Position numbers and translations under genes: made by a program. From NCBI RefSeq assembly GCF_008709555.1, contig NZ_VYIJ01000002.1, positions 1 through 64,000 of the forward strand: DNA of 64,000 nt, read 5' to 3'. The DNA comes from Thermoplasma sp. (GTDB lineage: Archaea; Thermoplasmatota; Thermoplasmata; Thermoplasmatales; Thermoplasmataceae). Below are positions 56,845 through 64,000 of the stretch, piece after piece. The notes under the pieces were generated by a model. It was not told where the DNA came from, did no database searches, and was given only the letters and a program-made list of their open reading frames with translations. Numbering within the stretch: the first letter of the stretch is position 1; each line of letters begins with the position of its first letter.

Positions 56845-58050
56845 ATGGAGTTACCAATAGAAGATGTAAGGGTAAGAAAGGTTCTCGATTCAAGGGGAAA
56901 TTTCACCGTTGAGGCTGACGTGATTGTGCCTGACGGCTTTGGAAGAACGTCTGCTCCGGCAGGTGCAAGCACTGGTGAAACGGAGGTAATAGCATTTTCA
57001 AAATCCGGAATTGATGCATCTATACAGTTCTTTGAATCAAAGGTCAAGAGATCGATCATAGGATTCAATGCTCTGGATCAGGCTGGTTTTGATAAACTGC
57101 TGACGGACATAGATGGATCCGGCAATTTTTCAAACCTTGGAGGCAACTTGGCTACAGCGCTCTCCATGTCCGTGGCAAAGGCCGTTGCACAGAGCCTTGG
57201 AATACCTCTCTACAGGTACGTTGGCGGTATCAGGAGTACGATACCGAGGCCCATGGGAAACGTTATAGGCGGTGGGAAGCATGCCAGAAATGGAACGTCG
57301 ATACAGGAGTTCCTTGTATCGGCCCATGCTGATAATTTTCTGGACTCAGCTTACATAAACGTCCTTGTGCACAGGAGAATTGGCGACATGCTGTCCGAAA
57401 AGTTCAAGGACATAAGCATAGGTGTGGGTGATGAAAGGGCCTGGAGTGTCAATCTGACGGATGAGGAGGCATTCGAAATACTCAACGAAGCGGTCAAGGA
57501 TATATCATCGGAGAAGAAGGTTAAGATATACACTGGCGTGGATTTTGCGGCAGATTCTCTGTATGAAAATGGAAAATACGTTTACAAGCACACGACGAGG
57601 AGCAGGGATGAACAGATTGATTATGCCATCTCGGTATCCAAGGATTTTGGCGTTTACTATATAGAAGACCCAATGTACGATACGGACTTCGATGGCTTCG
57701 CAGAGATAACGGCTAAGGTTGGAGACAGGAGCCTGATCGTCGGCGACGATCTATACACAACCAATCCTGAGAGGATAAAAAAGGGCGTGGAGAAGAGATC
57801 CACCAACGCCGTTCTGATAAAGGTTAACCAGATCGGTACGCTCAGCGCCGCAAGAGAGGCCGTAGCTGTGGCTACTTTCGCAGGGATGAAGAACATAGTC
57901 AGCCACAGATCCGGAGAAACGACCGACGACTTTCTTGCCCATCTCTCCGTCGCCTTCGGTTCGACATTCGTGAAGACCGGAGTTATAGGCGGAGAGAGAG
58001 TCGCCAAACTCAACGAGATATCGAGGATCGAAGAATGCTTAACATCATAG
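56845..58050 (+). CDS. eno: Enolase
   Basis: A 401-residue enzyme, slightly short, converting 2-phosphoglycerate to phosphoenolpyruvate. Start region [22 protein letters not shown], metal-binding Asp/Glu in YIEDPMYD and VGDDLYTTN, catalytic Lys in [10 protein letters not shown] and [10 protein letters not shown] are present. A TATA box (tttattataaat) lies 18-27 bp before ATG 56845. The 3' end overlaps dphB by 16 bp, giving an operon. Confidence 0.96.
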   Translation: MELPIEDVRVRKVLDSRGNFTVEADVIVPDGFGRTSAPAGASTGETEVIAFSKSGIDASIQFFESKVKRSIIGFNALDQAGFDKLLTDIDGSGNFSNLGGNLATALSMSVAKAVAQSLGIPLYRYVGGIRSTIPRPMGNVIGGGKHARNGTSIQEFLVSAHADNFLDSAYINVLVHRRIGDMLSEKFKDISIGVGDERAWSVNLTDEEAFEILNEAVKDISSEKKVKIYTGVDFAADSLYENGKYVYKHTTRSRDEQIDYAISVSKDFGVYYIEDPMYDTDFDGFAEITAKVGDRSLIVGDDLYTTNPERIKKGVEKRSTNAVLIKVNQIGTLSAAREAVAVATFAGMKNIVSHRSGETTDDFLAHLSVAFGSTFVKTGVIGGERVAKLNEISRIEECLTS

Positions 58051-58793
58051 GTGTTGGCCTTCGAGGAACAGGAAGCATAACTTTCGATGAGTTCGACGCA
58101 CTGCGTACGAGTGACCTTGTCTATATCGACCAGTACACGTCAATAGGCCAGCCGGGACTTGTGAGAAAGATCAGCGCGATGATAGACAGGGATATCGTAC
58201 CGCTCACAAGGGAGGAGATTGAGAACGGATCGATCCTGCCGGAGGCTGAAACTAAGACTGTCAGCCTCATCGTGGTGGGTGATCCCCTGATGGCCACCAC
58301 ACACAATGAGATCAGGTACGAGGCCATGAGTAGGGGCATACCGGTCAGGATCTTCGAGAACGCTTCCATACTCAATGCTGCCATAGGTAAGGCTGGGATC
58401 ATGGTCTACAAGACCGCACCGCCGGTATCGCTTCCAAAGGTGTCTGATAAATTCTTTCCGGTCAGCGTAATAGAGAAGATAAAGAGGAACATGGACATGG
58501 GTCTGCATACGCCTGTGCTGATCGACCTTGAGGATCAGGAAAACATACCTTTGCACGACGCATTGAATTCCCTCCTGCAGATGGAGAAGAAGAAGGGATA
58601 CGATGGGATCATAGATGAGATATGTGTCCTCTCACGTATATCCTTCCCGGATGAGAGGATAATCTTCGGAAAGATTGCGGATTTGCTCCGGGAAGACGTT
58701 AGATCACCCTATATGTTGATCGTGCTGTCCAAGCTTGATGACAACGAGAGAAGGTTCATAACCTCATTTTCAGAACGCACTATCAGGGGATAA
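58035..58793 (+). CDS. dphB: Diphthine synthase
   Basis: A 252-residue SAM methyltransferase of the tetrapyrrole-methylase fold that methylates the EF-2 histidine-derived amino-carboxypropyl group in diphthamide synthesis. Typical segments: [42 protein letters not shown], and [12 protein letters not shown]. The ATG lies inside the end of the enolase gene, so its translation is probably coupled. Length is normal. Confidence 0.93.
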   Translation: MLNIIGVGLRGTGSITFDEFDALRTSDLVYIDQYTSIGQPGLVRKISAMIDRDIVPLTREEIENGSILPEAETKTVSLIVVGDPLMATTHNEIRYEAMSRGIPVRIFENASILNAAIGKAGIMVYKTAPPVSLPKVSDKFFPVSVIEKIKRNMDMGLHTPVLIDLEDQENIPLHDALNSLLQMEKKKGYDGIIDEICVLSRISFPDERIIFGKIADLLREDVRSPYMLIVLSKLDDNERRFITSFSERTIRG

Positions 58794-58860
58794 CGAGGAA
58801 TTTCATCTCTATGAAAAATGTTTAGAGGAAAAATTTTAATTAATAAAGTTATAACGTGGC

Positions 58861-59205
58861 ATGGTGTATCGAAAAGTCAGCATATCAACCAAGGTCTTTG
58901 AAAGCACAAACGCGATAATCGCATGGGTGTCCGGAAGGCCGGTACTGCTTTCAAAGTATGACGGGAGATACTACGCCATGGATGCCGTCTGTGGGCACAT
59001 GGGCTGTGCTATACTTGACAGAGTAGAGGGCAGGGAGGCGGTATGCCCGGCGCACAAGGCGAGATACGACATAACGAGCGGCAAGAAAACCGCGGATGCG
59101 ATCATAAGACCAGAGGTCAAATGCGAATATGATAATTCCAGCGAAACGCTCAGAACATATCCAGTCAGAGAAAACAACGGCTTCCTTGAGGTTGACATGC
59201 CGTGA
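58861..59205 (+). CDS. Rieske-type [2Fe-2S] protein
   Basis: A 114-residue single-domain Rieske protein. Cluster ligands are C44-G-H46 and C62-P-A-H65; the spacing between the pairs (about 15 residues) is typical of soluble Rieske ferredoxins. Whether disulfide cysteines of the high-potential bc1 type exist is unlikely: C49 follows the first pair but no partner is seen next to the second. It is probably a ferredoxin-like electron carrier for an unknown oxygenase or reductase. A TATA-like taattaataaag precedes ATG 58861 by about 23 bp. Confidence 0.9.
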   Translation: MVYRKVSISTKVFESTNAIIAWVSGRPVLLSKYDGRYYAMDAVCGHMGCAILDRVEGREAVCPAHKARYDITSGKKTADAIIRPEVKCEYDNSSETLRTYPVRENNGFLEVDMP

Positions 59206-59262
59206 TGCATTCACATGCATGACCTCACACAAGTTAATAATCGATGAAACGATCTTTGTACC

Positions 59263-59679
59263 ATGTACTCAAAGATGGAGGGTAACTTCATAGTTGCCCG
59301 CTTCGATAAGAATACATCATTTTTTGATGATCTGGAGGAGGTGTGCAGGAAGTATAATGTGAAGGCAGGCACCGTGGTCTGGGCAATAGGAATGCTGAAG
59401 AATTTTGAGGTTGGCTACTGGAATGGCCAGGACTACGAAAAAGAGACGTTCAGGGAGCGCCTTGAGGTGGTATCCCTGCACGGTACGATAGCTGAGAACG
59501 AGCCCAGGTATCACATACACGCATCAGGAGCAAGATCGAACCATATGATCGTTGGCGGCCACCTATTTTCCGCCATCGTCGATCCGCTCATAGAGATACA
59601 GATAATGAATGTCACCGGATCGAAGATGACCAGGGTTCAGGATCCATCCGATAAACTCTACAAACTGACTATTGAATGA
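59263..59679 (+). CDS. PPC (DUF296) domain protein
   Basis: A 138-residue protein of the PPC domain family: FIVARFDKNTSFFDDLEEVCRKYNVKAGTVVWAIGMLKN, then VVSLHGTIAEN and HIHASGARSNHMIVGGHL, the last with the conserved His/GGH pattern. In plants this domain accompanies AT-hooks; prokaryotic versions form trimers with no established role. TATA-like agttaataatcg lies 28 bp before ATG 59263. An AT-rich 20-bp gap separates it from the convergent ppdK gene. Confidence 0.85.
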   Translation: MYSKMEGNFIVARFDKNTSFFDDLEEVCRKYNVKAGTVVWAIGMLKNFEVGYWNGQDYEKETFRERLEVVSLHGTIAENEPRYHIHASGARSNHMIVGGHLFSAIVDPLIEIQIMNVTGSKMTRVQDPSDKLYKLTIE

Positions 59680-59700
59680 AAATATAATAAAATATTTTTC
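59680..59700. terminator. AT-rich bidirectional terminator candidate
   Basis: Between the convergent PPC and ppdK genes, the gap is almost pure A/T (aaaatataataaaatattttt), with oligo-T on both strands; consistent with archaeal termination. Confidence 0.4.
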
Positions 59701-62359
59701 AGTATTTTGCAACCTGATCCATCTCAGGCCTGTTCCTCACGATGTTCGATCTTGCAGCCGCCAACCTGGCAACAGGTATCCTGTGAGGCGATGCCGACAC
59801 ATAGTCTAGTCCAATCTCATCACAGAACTCTATTGTGTCCGGATCTCCTCCCTGCTCGCCGCAGATGCCCACCTCCAGATCCGGCTTCGTTTTCTTTCCC
59901 CTCTCAACTGCCATTTTCATTAGCTCGCCAACGCCATCCCTGTCAACGGATGAGAACGGATCGCTCTCCAGTATTCCATTCTCGAGGTAGAAGAACATGA
60001 ACTTGCCCTCGGCATCATCCCTGCTGTACCCGAATGTCATCTGAGTCAGATCGTTCGTACCGAAGGAGAAGAAATCTGCATACTGCGCAATCTTATCAGC
60101 AGTGACGCATGCCCTGGGTATCTCTATCATCGTCCCGAACTTGTACTTAACCTTCTCATGGTTCTTTACCGATCTGGCCGTCTCCTCAAGCCTTGCCCTT
60201 ATCTTCTTCAGTTCGTTATGGTGACCGACGAGCGGTATCATTATCTCCGGATAGATCACACGGCCCTCGTCTATGACCCTTGCGGCTGCTTCGATTATGG
60301 CCCTTACCTGCATGTCATATATTTCCGGATAGACAAGACCGACACGGCATCCCCTGAAGCCAAGCATCGGATTGAATTCCTCCAGATCCCTGACCGTCTT
60401 GAGAAGCCGTTCCAGGTACGGAAGATCGTCCCTGTTCCCATTGCCGCTGTTAATGTCGTATATCTGCCTTATTATGTCCTCCTTATTTGGAAGAAATTCA
60501 TGCAGCGGCGGATCAAGCAGTCTTATTATCACCGGATAACCCTCCATGGTGCGGAAGAACTCAACAAAGTCGTGTATCTGCATGGGTAGAAGCTGATCCA
60601 GGTATTTCTTTCGTTCTTCAGCTGTTTCGCTCATTATCATGGATCGCATTATCCCTATCCTGTCGTTGCCCAGGAACATCCTCTCTGTCCTTGCAAGGCC
60701 GATGCCCTCTGCACCGTTCTCTCTTGCAATCTTCGCTTCCTCCGGCGTGTTTGCATTGGCTCTGATCCCGAGTCTCCTGTATCTGTCCGCGATCTCCAGC
60801 AACCTTTTAGAATACTCGTCGATTGTTGGCTTCTCAACGGGCAGCTCTCCCTCGTAGAAGTAGCCTGACGTGCCGTCGATCGTTACCACGTCTCCCTCCC
60901 TCAGCTTCTTCCCGCCGATGGTCAGCGTCTTTTCGTTCGCATTCACCGACATGGACTCAACGCCAACGACAGCCGGCTTCCCCATGGCCCTGGCCACAAC
61001 GGCGGCATGCGAGGTCATACCGCCCTTCTGTGTAAGGAAGCCTTCGCATACGGCCATGCCGCGCACGTCATCCGCTGTTGTCTCAGGTCTTACGAGTATC
61101 ATCTTCTTGGTCTTCCCTATCTCAAGCGCACGTTCCGATGAAAATACGATCATGCCTGATGCAGCACCGGGAGAGGCTGCGAGGCCCTTTCCTAGTGGTG
61201 TTTCCCTCCCGGTCGTCTTGACCTGTGGATGCATGGTCCTGTCGAACGTGGATGGTGTTATCCGCATCAGTGCTTCTTCCTCGGATATTATGCCCTCATC
61301 GATCATGTCGATAGCTATCCTAATGGCCGCCCTTGCACTCCTCTTTCCGGTCCTGGTCTGCAGCAGGTAGAGCTTTCCACGTTCAACGGTGAATTCTATG
61401 TCCTGCATATCACGGTAATGGTGCTCCAGGATGTCGCATGTCTTCATAAGATCAGCATAAACCTGCGGCATCTCGTTCTTCATATCGTCGATGTACTTTG
61501 GCGTCCTGATGCCGGCAACCACATCCTCGCCCTGTGCGTTGGTGAGGTACTCTGCAAACACCTTTTTCTCACCGGTATTGGGATCTCTTGTGAACGCAAC
61601 TCCAGTGGCGGAATCGTCGCCCATATTTCCGAATACCATAGCCACTATGCTTACCGCTGTACCCATATCGTCTCGGATTCCATTCATCTTTCTGTAGGCC
61701 ACTGCCCGCTTGCTGTTCCATGAATTGAATACGGACTTTATGGATTCAACCAGCTGCGTCTGCGGATCCTGCGGGAAGACTTTACCATGCTTCCTGTATA
61801 TGACGGCGTACTGATCGATTAGTCCCTGCAGATCCTGAACCGTGAATCTATCCTCATCGTAGCCCCTTGTCTTCTTGACGTACTCTATCTTCTCCCTGAA
61901 CTCCTCGTGCGGGAGGCCGTAGACGATCTCGCCGAACATCTGAATGAGCCTTCTGTAGGCATCCATTGCGAAACGCCTGTTATCGGTCATGAAGGCGAGA
62001 CCCTCAACGGTGCTGTCGTTGAGGCCAACGTTTAGAACAGTATCCATCATACCCGGCATGCTGACAGGTGCACCAGAACGAACTGAGACAAGCAGGGGGT
62101 TCTTCTCGTCTCCAAACACCCTTCCAACCCTGTTTTCCAGGTCGTGAAGTGCCTGCATGACCTGATCCATCATACCCTCAGGGAAGCCACCGTTCTTCAG
62201 AAAGGCAATGCATGCCTTCGTCGTTATTGTAAACCCCGGAGGCACGTTCAGCCCTATCTTTGTCATCTCAGCGAGGCCGGCACCCTTACCACCGAGGAGG
62301 TCAACCATTTCTTTTCCTCCTTCATCAAATCTATAGACAAATTTCTCTCTTTGCGCCAC
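59699..62359 (-). CDS. ppdK: Pyruvate phosphate dikinase
   Basis: An 886-residue enzyme that interconverts pyruvate, ATP and Pi with PEP, AMP and PPi. The N-terminal ATP-grasp region includes LLGGKGAGLAEM, the central swivelling phosphohistidine domain has GGMTSHAAVVARAMGKPAVVG (His within TSHAA), and the C-terminal TIM barrel has the PEP-binding GFRGCRVGLVYPEIY and a CGEQGGDP motif with the catalytic Cys. The start is GTG 62359; a TATA box (ctttttatatc, 62375-62385 on minus) about 21 bp upstream places it at or near the transcript start. Enolase lies nearby, consistent with PEP metabolism. Confidence 0.96.
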   Translation of the reverse strand: MAQREKFVYRFDEGGKEMVDLLGGKGAGLAEMTKIGLNVPPGFTITTKACIAFLKNGGFPEGMMDQVMQALHDLENRVGRVFGDEKNPLLVSVRSGAPVSMPGMMDTVLNVGLNDSTVEGLAFMTDNRRFAMDAYRRLIQMFGEIVYGLPHEEFREKIEYVKKTRGYDEDRFTVQDLQGLIDQYAVIYRKHGKVFPQDPQTQLVESIKSVFNSWNSKRAVAYRKMNGIRDDMGTAVSIVAMVFGNMGDDSATGVAFTRDPNTGEKKVFAEYLTNAQGEDVVAGIRTPKYIDDMKNEMPQVYADLMKTCDILEHHYRDMQDIEFTVERGKLYLLQTRTGKRSARAAIRIAIDMIDEGIISEEEALMRITPSTFDRTMHPQVKTTGRETPLGKGLAASPGAASGMIVFSSERALEIGKTKKMILVRPETTADDVRGMAVCEGFLTQKGGMTSHAAVVARAMGKPAVVGVESMSVNANEKTLTIGGKKLREGDVVTIDGTSGYFYEGELPVEKPTIDEYSKRLLEIADRYRRLGIRANANTPEEAKIARENGAEGIGLARTERMFLGNDRIGIMRSMIMSETAEERKKYLDQLLPMQIHDFVEFFRTMEGYPVIIRLLDPPLHEFLPNKEDIIRQIYDINSGNGNRDDLPYLERLLKTVRDLEEFNPMLGFRGCRVGLVYPEIYDMQVRAIIEAAARVIDEGRVIYPEIMIPLVGHHNELKKIRARLEETARSVKNHEKVKYKFGTMIEIPRACVTADKIAQYADFFSFGTNDLTQMTFGYSRDDAEGKFMFFYLENGILESDPFSSVDRDGVGELMKMAVERGKKTKPDLEVGICGEQGGDPDTIEFCDEIGLDYVSASPHRIPVARLAAARSNIVRNRPEMDQVAKY

Positions 62360-62467
62360 GCCTTCCTATTGAATGATATAAAAAGTTTTTTGCGGAAAAT
62401 TTTTTGTTGAATTTTTCTCTTATACGAAAATCATTATTAAAAGAACGTTATTCGAAAGGGACGTACA

Positions 62468-62500
62468 AACTTTATATAACAGGTGCAATAAAGTTTATAT
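62468..62500 (+). promoter_or_regulatory. Promoter of the alpha/beta hydrolase gene
   Basis: A TATA box (actttatataac, 62469-62480) lies about 27 bp before ATG 62501, giving a leaderless transcript. A second TATA-like run (agtttatatatgg) overlaps the start itself. The ppdK promoter is divergent in the same 141-bp region. Confidence 0.55.
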
Positions 62501-63208
62501 ATGGATAGACATTCGATAACGACAAGTTTTGGAAACCTGTCATACCTTGAACGGCCAGGCTCTTACCCGCTCGTATTTCTCCACGGTCTCGGTGGTTCGG
62601 GCAACAACTGGCTGAGGTTGGATAGGTTTCTGGATAGAAAATTCAGAATGATCTGCTTCGATCTGCTGGGCCATGGAAGGAGCGATAAGCCGAGGATCGA
62701 ATACACCTTGGAGGTTCAGGCATCGGCGATAATGGATGCGTTAACCAAACTCGGAATAGAAAGGTTCACGCTTATTGGAAATTCCTATGGAGGATGGATA
62801 TCGCTTTATATTACCCTGAAGAAGAAGCTCCCTGATTACCTAGTTCTTGTTGACAGTGCAGGACTCAATCCGACCATAGCCGAAAGGGGCAAAGAAGATC
62901 TGGACGAATTTGTTAAAAAGGTTATGTCCGTTGAGGACGGAAACGACGAATACGTCATAAGGAACATATCGGTCAACAATTCAAGGGATGAATGGAAGAT
63001 GAAGGATGAGGATCTGAGATCAATAAGAGCGAAGACGATAATAATCTGGGGTACTGCAGACAACATACTTAGCATCGAATACGGGAGAAGGTTCCATGAT
63101 CTCATACCTAACAGTCTCCTCTTTGAAATACCCTATGCTAAGCACACACCACAGATAACGCATCCACAAATTGTATCCAGGATAATAAATGAGAACGTCA
63201 GAATCTGA
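62501..63208 (+). CDS. Alpha/beta-fold hydrolase
   Basis: A 235-residue hydrolase with oxyanion-hole motif [13 protein letters not shown], nucleophile elbow GNSYGG (S95), an acid residue probably in IIWGTADN, and catalytic His in [11 protein letters not shown]. Esterase, lipase or C-C hydrolase activity cannot be distinguished. The start is ATG 62501 behind a strong TATA box. The last 11 bp overlap the convergent nitrilase gene. Confidence 0.88.
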   Translation: MDRHSITTSFGNLSYLERPGSYPLVFLHGLGGSGNNWLRLDRFLDRKFRMICFDLLGHGRSDKPRIEYTLEVQASAIMDALTKLGIERFTLIGNSYGGWISLYITLKKKLPDYLVLVDSAGLNPTIAERGKEDLDEFVKKVMSVEDGNDEYVIRNISVNNSRDEWKMKDEDLRSIRAKTIIIWGTADNILSIEYGRRFHDLIPNSLLFEIPYAKHTPQITHPQIVSRIINENVRI

Positions 63209-63956
63209 TGTTCTCCACCACAGGAAACGAATAGGTTCCTGGATCCTCTTCATACCTCCTCTCACGCCCCTCCTCATACTCCGATGGATCTATTGTGATT
63301 TCGAAAATTGTTTCATGTGATATGGTCTTCCTAATCCTGAAACCAGTTCCATCCCTGTAAGGGACAACCGCGATCGAATTTCCTTCAAAGGGATCGGAAC
63401 TGGAATTCACAGACACGACTGGCACTCTGTTTTCCAGTGACCTCGCTGATATATAGAGATGCCACTCCTCCACAAAGTTTGACCTTATGAGAGACGGGTT
63501 CAGGATTAAATTGCAGCCTTCCCTCATTAGAACCTTTGAATAGTACGGAAAATCTATGTCGTAGCACACTGGAATTCCTATTTTAAGATCGTCACCTGAA
63601 AACACGCGTATCGAAGATCCTGCTTTGTATCTTATTGGTTCGTCCGCGAAGAGCGATATCTTGTCCTGATGCCCAACCATCTTTCCGTAGTGGAAAAGAT
63701 ACGATCTGTTATAGAGCGAGGATCCCTCACGGACGCTGAAGGATCCTGGTATGAAGAAGGGTATGTTATCAATATCGATGCTGTCAAGAAGCGACAGGAC
63801 CTCTTCCTCTGTGTATTCCCCAGTCACCCATTTTTCAGGGAATAGGAGGACATCTGATGATATGTCCGATATCAGCATCCTCATCGTGTCCAAAGCCTCG
63901 ATCTTCTCGGTTCTCCTTGCCTGGACGCCCGTTATCTTTATCATTCCGGTTTCCAT
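63198..63956 (-). CDS. Carbon-nitrogen hydrolase (nitrilase superfamily)
   Basis: A 252-residue amidase with the full catalytic triad: E41 in LLFPEKW, K99 in HQDKISLF and C131 in [11 protein letters not shown]. Such enzymes hydrolyse amides or nitriles, for example omega-amidase or N-carbamoyl substrates; substrate unknown. ATG 63956 is supported by GAGGTTGAG just upstream. It follows the end of another minus-strand gene within about 10 bp, so it is the distal gene of an operon that extends beyond the window. Confidence 0.87.
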   Translation of the reverse strand: METGMIKITGVQARRTEKIEALDTMRMLISDISSDVLLFPEKWVTGEYTEEEVLSLLDSIDIDNIPFFIPGSFSVREGSSLYNRSYLFHYGKMVGHQDKISLFADEPIRYKAGSSIRVFSGDDLKIGIPVCYDIDFPYYSKVLMREGCNLILNPSLIRSNFVEEWHLYISARSLENRVPVVSVNSSSDPFEGNSIAVVPYRDGTGFRIRKTISHETIFEITIDPSEYEEGRERRYEEDPGTYSFPVVENIRF

Positions 63957-63965
63957 GCCTCAACC

Positions 63966-64000
63966 TCATATCATGGAGGAGAGCTGCTCAAGAAGCATCC
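63966..64000 (-). CDS. 3' end of a minus-strand gene, cut by the window
   Basis: Only 11 codons remain, ending ...MLLEQLSSMI and TGA (63966-63968). The close spacing and Shine-Dalgarno sequence of the following nitrilase gene make it likely to be a real gene end. The product cannot be identified. Confidence 0.35.
   Translation of the reverse strand, partial: MLLEQLSSMI

Overview
The window is archaeal chromosome, almost certainly Thermoplasma acidophilum or a very close relative. The strongest marker is the 745-residue AAA+ ATPase at 21363-23600, which I recognise as VAT, the Cdc48/p97 homologue of T. acidophilum. Archaeal-type AlaRS and IleRS, Hel308, an Lhr-type helicase, Trm5, TrmI, diphthine synthase, an RNase P Pop5 subunit and class III (pilin-type) signal peptides agree with this. 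Base composition is moderate (mid-40s % G+C by eye), and AGG/AGA/ATA codons are very common. First genes of transcription units mostly have a TATA box about 25-28 bp before the start codon, so their mRNAs are probably leaderless. Genes inside operons often carry GGTGAT- or GGAGG-type Shine-Dalgarno sites and quite often start at GTG or TTG. I found no tRNA, rRNA or CRISPR array.

Layout. 1-4 kb: a truncated glycerol-3-phosphate dehydrogenase joined to a repeat remnant, then an operon of SCP2-like protein, iron alcohol dehydrogenase and tungsten/molybdenum aldehyde oxidoreductase. 4-13 kb: Hel308, Trm5, a tiny acidic ORF with a structured downstream region, CoA-disulfide-reductase-like flavoenzyme, Lhr helicase, and a site-2-protease-like membrane protein that has lost its zinc-binding histidines. 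13-21 kb (mostly minus strand): AlaRS, free methionine-R-sulfoxide reductase, thiamine-binding-type protein, HAD phosphatase, E1-like UbaA, an unlisted 53-aa gene, a DtxR-type regulator and a zinc alcohol dehydrogenase. 21-27.6 kb: VAT, PRC-barrel protein, pilin-like protein, TrmI, amino-acid permease, GmhA. 27.6-30.2 kb: a three-gene ABC export cassette. 30-38.6 kb: a cell-envelope region with a hydroxyacid dehydrogenase, two proteins with degenerate GT-A folds (one fused to GtrA), HtpX, a repeat remnant and two tandem GT-C-like membrane proteins.

38.7-46 kb: Hsp20, an operon of Pop5, thioredoxin and ABC1 kinase, a PadR-controlled ABC exporter, a radical SAM protein coupled to an IdeR-type regulator, and a third repeat remnant. 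46-50 kb: a processive GT2 synthase, a second pilin-like secreted protein, LysE-type exporter and UspA. 50-64 kb: a housekeeping and central-carbon block with a permease, RpiA, IleRS, PfkB-family nucleoside kinase, gamma-carbonic-anhydrase-like protein, enolase, DphB, Rieske protein, PPC protein, pyruvate phosphate dikinase, alpha/beta hydrolase and nitrilase.

Functional themes are protein quality control (VAT, UbaA-like E1, HtpX, Hsp20, dead site-2 protease), tRNA maturation and translation (AlaRS, IleRS, Trm5, TrmI, Pop5, DphB), surface glycan and envelope synthesis, and redox metabolism. No single large undescribed system stands out. The best leads are the acidic micro-ORF with its structured region, the inactive S2P, the paired degenerate glycosyltransferases, the CX4CX2C radical SAM protein coupled to IdeR, and the three-copy degenerate repeat.
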